Part shown: positions 38,279-49,899 of the stretch, piece by piece
Position numbering within the stretch: position 1 is the stretch's first letter
Layout: each line of letters begins with the position of its first letter
Source of the DNA: Echinarachnius parma
Taxonomy: Eukaryota > Echinodermata > Echinoidea > Clypeasteroida > Echinarachniidae
Direction of reading: 5' to 3'
Assembly: GCA_037951105.1 (NCBI GenBank)
Contig: JBAMJV010009669.1
Location: 62,001 to 126,000, forward strand
DNA length: 64,000 nucleotides
Notes under the pieces: generated by a model
What the model was told of the DNA's origin: nothing
Seen by the model: only the letters and a program-made list of their open reading frames with translations
Databases searched by the model: none
Program-made: the position numbers and the translations under genes

Positions 38279-38317
38279 TTTAAAGATGATGTGAAGGATT
38301 GTACAAGAGATTATCTT

Positions 38318-38342
38318 GAGAGAGAGAGAGAGGGGGGGGGGG
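38318..38342. repeat. (GA)n followed by poly-G tract
   Basis: A short AG dinucleotide run passes directly into about ten G. Confidence 0.9.
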
Positions 38343-38512
38343 CACACTATTCAGCAGTAATTAGATGCATCGAGTGTGTACATTTGATGATATCATTCTT
38401 ATTTGCCTTATGAGATAAAATTTCTCACAGAATGGTATCACTTTCATGTGTTTTAACCCATTGCCTACCAAATCTTAAAGGGAACAGGTTAACTGCAAGT
38501 GAGCCTTGAGTA

Positions 38513-39404
38513 TACACCGTGTCCCAGAAAAAACGAAACCGGGTTTCATGGCAGAAATTTTATGTTATAATGAATAATTTCCTTCATGATATATATATGT
38601 CTGAAAAGCTATGTGTCTCTTCTTTTATTTGATATACAACTTATGGCACATAATTCACGCATGACTGAATTAGAACGATAGAAAGTGGTGTTACCAAAAT
38701 TCAATTTGCGCGCAGAAATTGCAAGTTTGGGTGAGGTTTTGGGGAGAGTTTTAAGAGCAGTAAACGTACTTATTTTGAAAAAGGACAGACACCGCATGAA
38801 AATTCATAATTTTATCTTTTATATGACACCTCATGATTAAAAAATAAATTATATATGCCAGAGAACGAATACAATGAAAACATGCTTGATTCCAGCCCAA
38901 ATGAGTAACTTTCCTGATCTAGCCTGTTTCCTGATCCCCATGTTTGTGTAAATTCACTCATGCATCAAAGTCCATTGTCAGCTGCTAGTCAGCAAAGCTG
39001 AGCGACTTCTTACTCAACTTTGACTCATTCGGGCAGAAATCAGGCATGTTTTCATTGTACTCGTTCTCTGGCATAAATCATTTATTTTCTGAGCATGAGG
39101 TGTCATGTAAAAGATAAAAAATATGAATTTTTATGTGGTGTTTGTCCTTTTTAAAAATAAGTACGTTTACAACTCTTAAAACTCACCCAAACTTCAAATT
39201 TATGCGTGCAAATTGAATATTGGTAACACCACTTTCCATTGTTCTAATTCAGTCATGCTTGAAGTATGTGCCATAAGTTGCACATCAAATGAAAGAAGAG
39301 ACACAGAGCTTTCCAGGCATATATATATCATCAATTAAATTATTCATTATGACAGAAAATTTCTGCCATGAAACCCGGTTTCGTTTTTTCTGGGACACGG
39401 TGTA
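38513..39404. mobile_element. 890-bp near-complete palindrome (TACACCGTGTCCCAGAAAA)
   Basis: TACACCGTGTCCCAGAAAAA at the left is exactly inverted at 39404, and inverted homology continues almost to the centre (for example GAAACCGGGTTTCATGGCAG, CATGACTGAATTAGAAC, TGAAAACATGCTTGATT and their partners). TA borders suggest a mariner-like hairpin element. No transposase. Confidence 0.88.
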
Positions 39405-40350
39405 CATGTAGCAGTGTTACACAAACACACTGTACATGTATGGAGTCTAGCCTTTCATTACATGTATGTTAATTATGTGAAAGTATTGTAAGCATATTTA
39501 ATTCAGTTTCTGTGATATATCTAGCAAAAGTATTATGTATGAACATGCCTATTTGTTTCTAACTCAATTGCTTTTCTGTGCAACACAATTCAAACACATA
39601 TACATGTGTGACTAATTATTCAAGGAACTTATTCAAAGATGTAAGAGGTTATTCACAGCCTCGCTGCTCATGTACATTATTTGTTGAAATTCAGGATTAA
39701 TTACAGTGCTGAAGGCATAAATCTGCCAGGCAACAAACTATTAGCAACTTTGCTGCATGCACTTCAAAATCGTCCCTTTTAATAAAATTAGATACACAAT
39801 GTTTTACGAATGAAAAACACACACCTGTAAGTTACTCATACCATGGATAGTACTATACATGCTCATACTTTAAGGAAGATAAAATATTTGCATTGTCAGT
39901 TTTAATATAAAATTTTGCAATGTTTCATGCCAAATTCATAAAATGTATGCATTTCAAACCAACTTAGAATTCTGATTAGCAGTCATTTTAACATAAAATG
40001 CACGCAAAGACAATCATAAAGATTGATTTTGCTGCGATGTCTGCGTGTACAAATGTACCTGCATACATTTGTGTCGACTGAAATGCACTTCAAGATGTAC
40101 ATGTACGTACACATTGTGCCATATGGAGAAATGCTTGATGTGATTGGGTGTTGATGCTATTTCTGAGGTAGTCGACTGCTTGGTCACATAAGACAGACTT
40201 TATACTCTTAGATATAATGAAACTGATTTTGATGATATCTCATTATAAAATTTACTTTAACCCGTTCCCTTTGAGATTCTAAAATCCCCATAGAATTTGG
40301 ACATAAGGAAACATAAGGAACGTAAGGAAAGGTTAATAGTTTACAGGGAA
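39405..40350. other. No gene recognised
   Basis: AT-rich sequence; only a TTAACCCGTTCCC-family fragment (40258-40335) is noted. Confidence 0.45.
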
Positions 40351-40354
40351 TTTA

Positions 40355-40640
40355 ATAAGAGAGATGAATTTTGTTGTTGATGTTTTTGTGAGTTTTTTTT
40401 CTTCAAGCAGTCTTTTGCTTTACTTAGCCACTTAGAGATAACATTAAGACATTTAAGAGTTTGAGAAACATTTACATTCTTTTCTTTATTTTGTCAAGGA
40501 CTTTTAATAAGAGATGCATTTGGTTGATGTTTTTTGTGACAGTTTTTTTTCTTTCTTGAAAGCAGTCGTCTGGTTTATTTTGGCCACCTCGAGATTTGAG
40601 ATGCAATTTGCATGTTGAACAAGTACATGCTTGAGAAACA
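40355..40640 (+). repeat. Tandem duplication, ~145-bp period
   Basis: AAGAGA-ATG-ATTT ... GTTGATGTTTTTTGTGA ... CAGTTTTTTTTCTT ... GAAACATTCAC-type phrases recur at about 40360 and 40508. Confidence 0.7.
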
Positions 40641-40684
40641 TTCACCTCATACATGTGTTCAGGTACTTGACTGCATGAATAGGC

Positions 40685-40825
40685 CATTAGCTATTAGTGA
40701 TTCGAGATCGCGAGTCAAGAGACATTAGAAAATTGAGATTGCGAGCGAAGATGCATTAGAGAACCGAGATAGCGAGCAAAGATGCATTAGAAAATCGAGA
40801 ATGCGAGCTACGATACAGAACTTTG
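40685..40825 (+). repeat. ~31-bp minisatellite, four units
   Basis: GATGCATTAGAAAATCGAGA followed by -x-GCGAGC-AA recurs about four times, with occasional substitutions. Confidence 0.85.
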
Positions 40826-43800
40826 ACAATCGAGGGCTCTTCCCATCCCAGGGACCCATTATTTTCTCCTTATGCATCAGAACAAGGCACTGTTGGCATC
40901 CCCAGAATACATAATTGGCAGACGACATTTCTACTGCATGTTGTTTATACTTGTACACGCACTGCAAACTTGCGAAGTCTCAAGTGCATTTAAATTTATT
41001 AAAGCAGTTGTAAGAACAATTGTCTTGAAACATTCCCTTTTTATCTCACATTTTGAAAAGCTACATACATGTACTGTAGTAACATTTCACATTTCTAGTG
41101 GATGTTGTTTTTTACACTGTACTTCATGTTGAGTGTTTTTTTTTTTTCTTTTTTAAAGTTATGTCATGTTTTGGGGGAGGAGAATCATAATGGAATGCTT
41201 TACAAACAGGGTGCATATTCCTGTTGTAATGTAGTACATTCAACCTTTGCAAAAGACTGATCTATTTATTCTTATTTGTGCTAATTTGAAGCATTTATAT
41301 ACCATTCATTATTTTTTTTAGCAGACACTCTACACGTTGAGTTTTTAAACTCTCTTGGTAAACCAGTTGAAAAAAGGGCAACGAATATAGACTCGTATTT
41401 GTAAAGAGATAAGAATATTTAATATTTCATGTTATGATATTCGTGATACTATATCCATATTCTCTTATAAGTATAAAATCACAAACATTTTATAATGTAT
41501 GCCGACTATGCCTCTTTGTACGCTATGCACACACAATCACTCGTAGATTATTTCCTCATTACAGTTCAGTACAAGTACATTTCAAATTCACAGTCAAAAT
41601 TCCCCAAACCACAACAATACAGGCCGACAAACGGGTTGTGGGAAAAATACAGTATGGGCTCCATTATTATTTTGCGCATGACTGTTTATGTACTATGTAC
41701 ACATCATTCCGAGCTAGCTTCCCTTTGACTTTCACCCTGAATGGCAATGAACCGAGTGAGTGATGTCATCCAATGCACACTCAGAACACATACAGGTTCT
41801 ATTGTATATTTCTTTTAGAACCAAACCCTGATTCGCTGCACTGCATGGCCAATTGTACTGACAAAAAATGACAAAAGACAGACAAAATGCATAATAAAGT
41901 TCAATGGTGATTGCCCGATCAAATATTGGTCAACTTCAGATGACTTCAATGTAAATACCCCTTTCCCTTGATCCTACCACTGAAATTATTGTATTTTTCA
42001 GATTTGTATTAAATTAAAGTAAAGCATGTTTCAACTGCTCTACAGGCTACAAAACTGCTGGAAATAACCTAGATATACATGAATGTAATCTGGAGGCAAC
42101 ACAATTTCATACAAGTTGACAAGAGGAAAAATGATCAATAGATAATATTTGAAATGCAGAATTTAAGCAGAGAGTTCAAGACAATATTTTTTAAAAACAA
42201 AAACTACATGTAGTACTAGAAAATCAAGTGTTTCTGGTCTGCGGCATATTCAAGCAAAGTCTACATAAATTATCATGTAATTGTAAAGGGAAAAGCTCTG
42301 CTCCGAGTCACTAAAAAAAAAAAAATCCAGCAGCAAGTTCTAAAAATAACACTCTGTGAGGCAAATAAATGTACTTGTACATGTATGGTTCAGCATTGAC
42401 CTTGTCTTGACCTTGCATTGACCCTCCCTATATGACTCTGACCTGAAGGTCGTAACCACCCTCTAGGCATACAACCTTTGGACTGGTGTCCTCAATAAAT
42501 ATATATACAGTAAAGCTACTGAATGAATAGTTGCTGAATCGCATTTTTAAACAGAAATGATCTAAAAACATAAAAAATGCACACAAAAAACTACCTTATT
42601 TCATAATTCACAACCATGCCCTTTTCCTATAAATTTTCAGGTTACATTTAGCACAAATGTGTGTGTTCTTTACAAATTAGAAGTGGAGAGAATCCAGATT
42701 CCAAAAAGTTAGAATTAATCAAATATGAGATTCATCTTCCCTTTATTCATTAAATAAATAAAAAGAGGAGAATATGAACAAAACAAAAAACTGGCTGAGA
42801 ACTTGCAAAATGGCATCCATTGATAAGTATTTGAGATGTTTTCAAGTACCATGGATTGTACAAGCTCCTATTAAATACAATCCATGAATATACCATTTCT
42901 GGTGTAACATACATAAATCATTCATGGTTTTCAACAAAATATCATGATATATATCCTAAAAGATAAACAAAATGAACAACTGTGAGTATGTACCTCAAAA
43001 GGAAATATTCTCCATGAACACAATATAAAAGTGCTTTGTACAGCTAAAAATATTGCACATGAATATACAGTAGAGCTCATCTATATCTATATTTCCATTT
43101 TCCATCATATTTATGCTGGCCTGTGGCCGTGGGGCATAATTTCTACTCCCATTCATTTCTCTAATGGATGTCATAAACCATCGTCTGCGCTAATATACCA
43201 CAACCAACGAGAATGGGGTCTCATCTCCCGCAAACAGACCTGTATTGATTTCTTTCTCCATTCTAATTTGTGGTGTGAGCCATATTAACCAATTCTACGC
43301 AGTTGATATTAAAGGGAATATCAAGTCTTTGCTCATCTCAAACTGTGCATGTTAGTGTGTACTTGGCTTCAAAGTTCAAATATGAAATTACTTCACATTA
43401 TGAAGGTCAATTTTTTTGCTAGAATTTTGTGAAATATTTTTGGTAAATTTTACTACCAAAGTTTGATTGCACAGCGTGATATCTGGGACTATTCATATTT
43501 GAATTTCTCATCCAAATTTGTGTGTGCATGAAGTTGGACTTGTTGGTTTATTACATGATTTGATTACTTTAAGAACGTTCAAACTGTTCACAACAGCACA
43601 GTTATGAAAATGTAATCAGATTGATATCTCCTTTCTGTCTGGTTTTAAACTATTCTGCATGAACTCCATAATAGCTTTAATGCAGCAATAGTGGGGATTT
43701 GATATTAAACAAAATGAAGCTCAATATTAGCTGGTAAGAGTTCAGCCTAAGGGTCATGCGTGTGTCTAATTTAAGGAAATGCATTATGATATACGTGGTT

Positions 43801-44960
43801 CAATTCAAACAAAATCCCATGGATGGATATATTTTTCTTAATAGCAACCATAATGCATCAAACTAAACTTGCATATGAAGTTCTAAATTCGCGATTATTT
43901 GCGTGCATGTGTGAACGGTCTTAAACAGAAAAATAAAAAGATCAAAATTATATCCCATCATGCAAAGTGCTTCGGTCATACTGTCTGTACAACAACCTAG
44001 GTGTGAACAACCTAGCCTAGGTGTGAACAACCTACTATCAAACCACAATTTATGCATACATACGTGGAAGTACTTTTACACCATGTACATGGTATGTTAG
44101 TTACTGTGGAATGTGAGCTAGCAGTACATCATGTTCATTTCATGAGCTGCAGCCTGATATGGACAAGCACTGGAATGTAAAAGAATGACAAAGTATGTAG
44201 TATGCGTACATGTAGTTATACTACTAGTTACATGAGTACCACACATGTACATGTGGTCAGTATACATGTAACACACTGCCACAATTGTGAGCTTTTCATT
44301 TTTTTATTAACCACAAATTATCTGATCTCCTTTGAATTGTTTTAATCTATAATAGTTTGCATGTAAAAACAGATTTTTATACCAGTATAGATCTAACTAT
44401 CAGATATCTTCTCAACTACTATGCTGTGATTATAAAGCGAACTAACAACTGGGGGAGGGGGGTTGCTAATACTGTGAAAAACAATATTCTATGATGTGCA
44501 CTTTACTGTTTACATTAATATCTATTAAAAAAATTATATAAATGAAATGAAAACGATCAAAGAAAATGAAAAATTATCTGAGTTTGACCATATATTGTAC
44601 CTAATTGGTTAGTGAATATGTTTTCTTTTCTCTACGATATTCAGACTACATCTACTCCTTTATGGATTTACAATGTACTCGAACTTGATTTGCAATGATG
44701 GCAAAAAGGTTTTGTCCATTAATATAAATTGCAGGATAAATGGAACCCAAATTTCCATCCTCATGAGGCTAAATTATGCAAAGAAACATTAACCATGATT
44801 CATATGAAGTCTTGCGTGGCTAAAGCCTCAAAGGTTCAATAGTTTATTCGGGTAGTAGAGAGGCAGAAAGGTAATAGTAGAAAGCCACAAGAATGAGTAA
44901 TTGAATAATGCTTTAGAAATATGATATTATATATTTGTTTGCTATCCCATTTCCAAGACC
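40826..44960. other. No gene recognised
   Basis: AT-rich. The open frames at 41434-41763 and 43031-43288 have no recognisable domain. A short direct repeat (GGTGTGAACAACCTA) lies at 44000-44035. Confidence 0.4.
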
Positions 44961-44965
44961 CCAGT

Positions 44966-45221
44966 GGCTTAATGGCCCTGTCAGATCTATCAACGGATAG
45001 CGGAAATGAATGCCCAACGAATAGACATTTTGCGAAATGAAATTATCCGGTGATGAAAGTCGTCTCCATTGCTTTATGTACAAAACATAGAACAATGTAC
45101 ATCACCGGACAAGGAACGGACAAAAAACGCATACGAACGGAGACGAACGGATGGAAAATTTAGCTCTCCGTTTGACGTCCGTTTACGCAATCCGTTGATA
45201 TGTGACCGGGCTATTATGGCA
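44966..45221. mobile_element. MITE, GTCACATATCACCGGATAGC family (diverged copy)
   Basis: CTGTCAGATCTATCAACGGA on the left and TCCGTTGATATGTGACCGGG on the right are imperfect inverted ends. The internal phrases GATGAAAGTCGTCTCCATTG and GACGAACGGA match 48145-48400 in inverted orientation. Confidence 0.75.
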
Positions 45222-46020
45222 TGACTTCACATCTAATGGTAGTATCAAATCACAATGCTTACTCAGTAAAAACATTTTAAACAGCAACATAATGGATTTC
45301 GAGCTTGATATGATTTAATAAGCAAAGCTATTAAATGATAAAATTAACAATAACACTGATGTCATGTGAGTATACATGTAAATCTGCATACTTTTGAGGA
45401 ATAACATGAAAACAAAACAATAAATAGTTAAAAGTAAAGCCTAGGAGTGAAAGGACTCGGAGGCGGAGGGGGGAGGGGGGGGGGGGGGGGGGGGGGGAGA
45501 AGGAAAGGAGGGATGAGTGATGCATAGATTTGAGGCCAGAGCAGGGGAAGAATAAAGGAACTTTCACTATTTCACTAACCTCCCTGAGAAAACAAAAACA
45601 AAAAACTTTGCTTAGTCATTTAATTTCCTTCAATTATGTGTTTGCTGCAGAAAATTGTGGACAAACACACAAATTGAACTCAATTCAAATTTAGAGCAAA
45701 ACTAAAAGCCAAGGGGTAACGGTAATTATCAATACCAGTAATAATTTTGTTATGGCTGTAAAAACAATAAAACGAACCATTAAAAAATAAAAAAGCAAAA
45801 AATAAAAAATAAATAAATAATAAAAGTAGATAAATAATTCCCCATAATGTGATGAAGGGGTTTTCAACCCATACAAGTGATACAACACCTTGGGTGTATT
45901 ATACATAATTTGTATGAGATCTAAATCAATGGTCACAGTTAGTTGTTAGTAAGAAGGTTAAGGATTGAATAAATAAATAGTATAAGATCTTATAACACAG
46001 ATCTATGACGGAAAATGGGG
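45222..46020. repeat. Poly-G tract and AT-rich sequence; no gene
   Basis: A G-run of more than 20 lies at 45471-45497. The rest is AT-rich with A/T-only low-complexity runs near 45780-45830. Confidence 0.6.
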
Positions 46021-46047
46021 ATAAGTGATGAATTTTTTTCCTGCTAG

Positions 46048-46191
46048 AGGCTCGGAGGAACTCTCCCTAACCTCTCAGACCAACGGACCAAACTTTGCCA
46101 AGTCATCCATAACCATTACCACATACAGTACCTGCCTGCATTCCTTGTGGCACTACCAGACATGTATCCAGACGCAGTTGATGATAATTGA
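46048..46191 (+). CDS. Candidate terminal exon of an unrecognised gene
   Basis: A strong polypyrimidine tract and TAG (46035-46047) precede 47 open codons ending in TGA: RLGGTLPNLSDQRTKLCQVI HNHYHIQYLPAFLVALPDMY PDAVDDN. The composition is more exon-like than its surroundings. I do not recognise the family. No upstream partner exon or polyadenylation signal was found. It could equally be a chance frame or a fossil. Confidence 0.25.
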   Translation, partial: RLGGTLPNLSDQRTKLCQVIHNHYHIQYLPAFLVALPDMYPDAVDDN

Positions 46192-46481
46192 GCATGGCAT
46201 ATTGGCTGTCGGCCCAGACTGCCTTTAAATAGTGAAACTAGTTTAGCTATTAGAACTCTTTAGGTCTCTGGGATTTGAAAAGAGAAAGTAAAAGATCTCT
46301 CTGGACTTGGCTGAAGGGTGATGAAGCTTCTTCGCTAAGTAATGCCGACAGCGCAATCTCTCCTGATGGCATGCGTGCTATGTCATCATTAGTCTAAGTT
46401 TGAGCATTTTTGTTTTCTGTTTTCAATCTCGGTCGTTCATCTTATTTCTGAGAAATGACATGTTCATTTATTATCACTTTA

Positions 46482-46506
46482 AGAGGGGGGGGGGGGGGGG
46501 GGGGGT
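46482..46506. repeat. Poly-G tract (about 23 G)
   Basis: Uninterrupted G run within AT-rich DNA; potential G-quadruplex former. Confidence 0.95.
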
Positions 46507-46747
46507 CATAAGGAGTTCACAGAGTAACTGCATGTAGTATTCTTCAGTTATGAAGTCTGCACTAATAAGGAAGTTAAGTAAAATTTGTAATCGTATGAGA
46601 TCTTGTATGAAAATTCCCTCAACTGTTCACATTAACATCCAGATTTCTTGAAATGGTAAGGCATCAGATTACTCAATTTGTCAATCACTTACTCGTGTTT
46701 CATTTAATCAACCAATTAATCAATCAAACAAACAAACGATCTGTACA

Positions 46748-46790
46748 TCAATCAATCAATCAATCAATCAATCAACCAATCAAATGAAAC
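46748..46790. repeat. (ATCA)n microsatellite beside TTYH exon 2
   Basis: About ten ATCA units end 20 bp from the exon 2 donor (minus strand). Same motif class as the GATT array in LIG1 intron 8. Confidence 0.9.
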
Positions 46791-46811
46791 CCTTTTCCAA
46801 TTCACACTTAC

Positions 46812-46987
46812 AGGCTGATGAACCCAGCGAGGACCAGGAACCTCTTCGGACAGTTGACCGATGGTCTGGGTTGGCTGGGGTCAATTGTCCGCCGCCTCTT
46901 GCAGCACAGGCAGCAGCTGAAGACCAGTGACATCACCAGAGTGACCAGTAGCCACAGGATGGGCAGTCCAGCCCAGAAAATCAGTGA
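46812..46987 (-). CDS. TTYH: TTYH coding exon 2 (first membrane helix, Cys-rich juxtamembrane segment)
   Basis: The exon is bounded by an acceptor (TTTCAG on the minus strand, next to 46988) and a donor GTAAGTG (plus-strand 46805-46811). It reads SLIFWAGLPILW through CCLCCKRRR to AGFISL, starting in phase 0 and ending in phase 2. It is far more GC-rich than its surroundings and is the only clearly coding segment between 1 and 49.6 kb. The long hydrophobic helix followed by clustered cysteines and arginines is the tweety transmembrane helix 1 signature. Confidence 0.85.
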
Positions 46988-49839
46988 CTGAAATATTTAT
47001 AAAGGAAGCAAGAAGTCGATCAATTAATAAGGGTATAAATGTATAACTTTTCAAACAAGTTTCGTCATTATTCATTTTAAAATAAATATTCTCCCCATAA
47101 TTTCAGGATCTAAAAATAAATAAGTAATCAAAGGTTGATTTAACATAATGTCACAAGAATCTAGCAGAATCCCACCCTCATATACCATGTACAAAATAAA
47201 TATTTTACCAAAATAGTGAGTGGCTCAGGACAATTATTAAGTAGACCCCCCCCCCCCCCCCCCCACCCCGAAATGCTGATAAGCGTCTGCTCCCAATTTT
47301 TGAAAAACCCTTTCAGCAATTTCTCAGAAAGTTTTATCTTGTTAATTCAATTTATACAACTGTTCCAACCCAGATTGTAAAATCCCCAAAGACTTTGAAC
47401 ATGGCCCACCAGGTTCCTGTAGGCAGGCTTGAAAATGTTTCCTAAAAACAAAATGTCCTTTTTTTTTTTAAACCACAAGTACGTAGTTTACCATGACCCC
47501 ATCCTACAAGCAGCTGCATGATTCGTGTACATTATACCTTGGACAATATGTACCAGTATACATGATCAAATTTTACATTATTATGGAACGACCATATGTA
47601 CAGGTACATTATTTATTTAAAGCTTAGATACCATTATCTCTTGAATGAACCTTGTACAGGTCGCCTGCATGCAAATTGCACTCTTCTTTCCACGACTACA
47701 ATGCATCTAAAACTCAAAGGACATTCACATTCACTTGTACTTACTCAAAGAAATATCTACTTGTTTAAAGTTACGCAACCGTGTACTTTCATATCTTTCA
47801 TATAGAATATAATGCAAGGAGAAAAGCCTGACATTGGGGTCACAATTTATTTCATACTCGTTTTCCAATTTTCAGTAAGCATTTATAAGTACTGTTAAAT
47901 GCAAATCCACCAAACACAAATACAATGTAAGTAGTAGAATGCAAGTTCAACTATTTTGTAGAGCTCACACTCACTCTCACTCTCTCTCTCTTTATTGAAG
48001 ATGAAGATTTTTCTTTGCGATTCTAAAATCAATACTAGAACCCCAAATGCCATTGCTATGAATAAGCCTCTTTCAAATAATAAGACTCTGTATAGAGGAG
48101 TGGAAGGAATAATAATACAAAGGAACCAACCCCATGTAGCCATAAAGGCCCGGTCACATATCACCGGATAGCGTACATGGATGCCCGGCAGAGAGTACAA
48201 TTTTCAATCCGTTCGTCTCCGTACATATGCGTTTCTTGTCCATTCCTTGTCAGGCGATATACGTTGTTCTATCCGGGGGAAAGTTTTGTGCATGAAGCAA
48301 TGGAGACGACTTTCACCACCGGATAATTTGACTACGCAAATTTGCTATTCATCGGGCATTCGTTTAAATGCTATCCGGTGATATGTGACCAGGCCTTTTA
48401 AGCTGTGAGGGCAACCCTTTCTCACAAAAGCTTTTGTACTTATCAACAGCGCTATTCAAAGGGAAGGAAGCCCACTCAATGTAGTTTACATAAATGTATA
48501 GTAAAGAGAAGAATTAAAGAATGACTGTTACTAACCCCCCCCCCCCCCCCCCCCCCTTTCATGTATATGAGTGGCCTAGGCCTTGTGCCGAGAAACCTGC
48601 TACATTTAAATGTACCAAGCCGGGTTGGCAAGATTATACAATTAGACAGTGAATTTTAATGTAGGTTGATATTTGAAATTTAGATTTTGTTATAACAAAT
48701 TTTAAAAAATAAAGTATTGTTTGCCGTAAATTATTCAAAATTGAATTGCAACACCAACATTTAAACAACATCAATAACACGTACAATAAGTACTACAATG
48801 TAGCACTACATGATCATAGTCCATGGGAAAGTTCTTTTTTCCCCCTTTATGTAACTTTCACTTTAGTTTCAAAATATTGTCCTTCCTTTTACCAACATGG
48901 TCCCACCCCTGCTGAGTAAATATGACCATGTTTGGACTACAATTCACAATGTCAATTAAGGCATTCAAGGCCCAAATGTATCATGTACAAAATAAAGGTT
49001 ATTGTACCTTTTAAACAATTCTCTAATTCCTAGGATTAGTAGGATATTCAAACTTTGTACAAGAATCAATTGGATTTGTAGGATGTACATTTTCAAAAGA
49101 AATATAATGGATGAATTTGTGCTGTAATTGTATTTGATGATTGATGCTGAGTCTGACTATACCTAAATGTTACGTACACTGTATTTTAGATATAGAAAAT
49201 GGATTTTATCATTTTGATAGGCTCCAAATAAACAGAGAAATTGGGAACAATTTGCACAATTCACTATAATAATTGGTCTAAAATTTAAAAAATATGTCAA
49301 ATATAAAGAGTAAAGAATAACTTTGACATGAATATTTACAAATATGAACATGTTCAATGAGGAAATTCATTTTCTTTGACAGTTTATATATTAATTATAA
49401 CAAGAAAAAGATTAATTAATTGTACCGGTACGCAGTACAGTAAAGCCCCTTAACTTGCAGGGTGCCGGTACACGTAGTTCATATATTAATACATGATAGT
49501 CATTATAATTTTTATTAAAATTAAACATTGTGAATATATATTTTTCAAAGGAAATACAATTAGGTCTATGGAAATATAATCTAAATAATAATGCTTTTAA
49601 ATGTAATAAATAGGTCAATATATTTTTCATTCATAAGTGACTTTTGAGTTTTGACTTGTAAGTTGAAACTAATAAAATTGCTGAATACACACCTCTACAT
49701 ATCCCTGATTTTCTGGATTAAAAGTTGGGTCCTGTTTCTTCAGACCATTGTAAGAAATGTGAGGCCAACTGTGGAAGAATTCTGCCAGCCAGAAAACGGT
49801 ATAGTTTTGAGAGTAGTAATGTTCCACTAATTGCCACAT
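46812..49839 (-). CDS. TTYH: Tweety homolog (TTYH-family) membrane protein, 5' part only (2 coding exons)
   Basis: Two minus-strand exons join in phase: exon 1 at 49693-49839 (49 codons) and exon 2 at 46812-46987 (58 codons plus 2 nt). The joined peptide has the tweety N-terminal pattern: a short hydrophilic segment with WLAEFFHSWPH, then F-x-P-E, then a first membrane helix (LIFWAGLPILWLLVTLVMS) followed by a Cys-rich juxtamembrane stretch (CCLCCKRRR) and the start of a second hydrophobic segment (FLVLAGFISL). Tweety proteins are multi-pass plasma-membrane proteins linked to volume-regulated or calcium-regulated anion conductance. The start is supported by an in-frame TAA 12 nt upstream. Later exons (helices 2-5 and the large extracellular loop) were searched for on the minus strand to the left edge and not recognised, so intron 2 may exceed 46 kb. 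The gene is divergent from LIG1. Family call is confident; the paralogue number is not. Confidence 0.85.
48145..48400. mobile_element. MITE, GTCACATATCACCGGATAGC family (in TTYH intron 1)
   Basis: GGCCCGGTCACATATCACCG at the left and GCTATCCGGTGATATGTGAC at the right are near-perfect inverted ends. A second, inverted and more diverged copy lies at 44966-45221. Confidence 0.85.
48535..48557. repeat. Poly-C tract (about 22 C)
   Basis: Uninterrupted C run in TTYH intron 1. Confidence 0.95.
49693..49839 (-). CDS. TTYH: TTYH coding exon 1 (N-terminus)
   Basis: The minus-strand ATG at 49839-49837 opens 49 codons, MWQLVEHYY to GYVE, and ends exactly at a GTGTGT donor (plus-strand ACACAC at 49687-49692), phase 0. 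An in-frame TAA lies four codons upstream. The peptide resembles the extracellular N-terminus of tweety proteins (W-x-x-x-F-H-x-x-P-H ... F-x-P-E). No signal peptide is seen, as expected for a family whose first helix acts as the membrane anchor. Confidence 0.82.
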
Positions 49840-49899
49840 TTTGACAAATTAAGTTCCCTCGACGACAATTTATATGAGAAATTCCACAGTATGTATATC

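Larger units (their letters stand above)
46988..49692 (-). other. TTYH intron 1
   Basis: This 2.7 kb intron lies between the two tweety exons. It holds a poly-C tract (47247-47265), a CT-rich microsatellite near 47970-47992, a palindromic MITE (48145-48400) and a second poly-C tract (48535-48556). A repeat fragment related to the TTAACCCATTGCC family is near 47375-47426. No further exon is seen. Confidence 0.7.
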
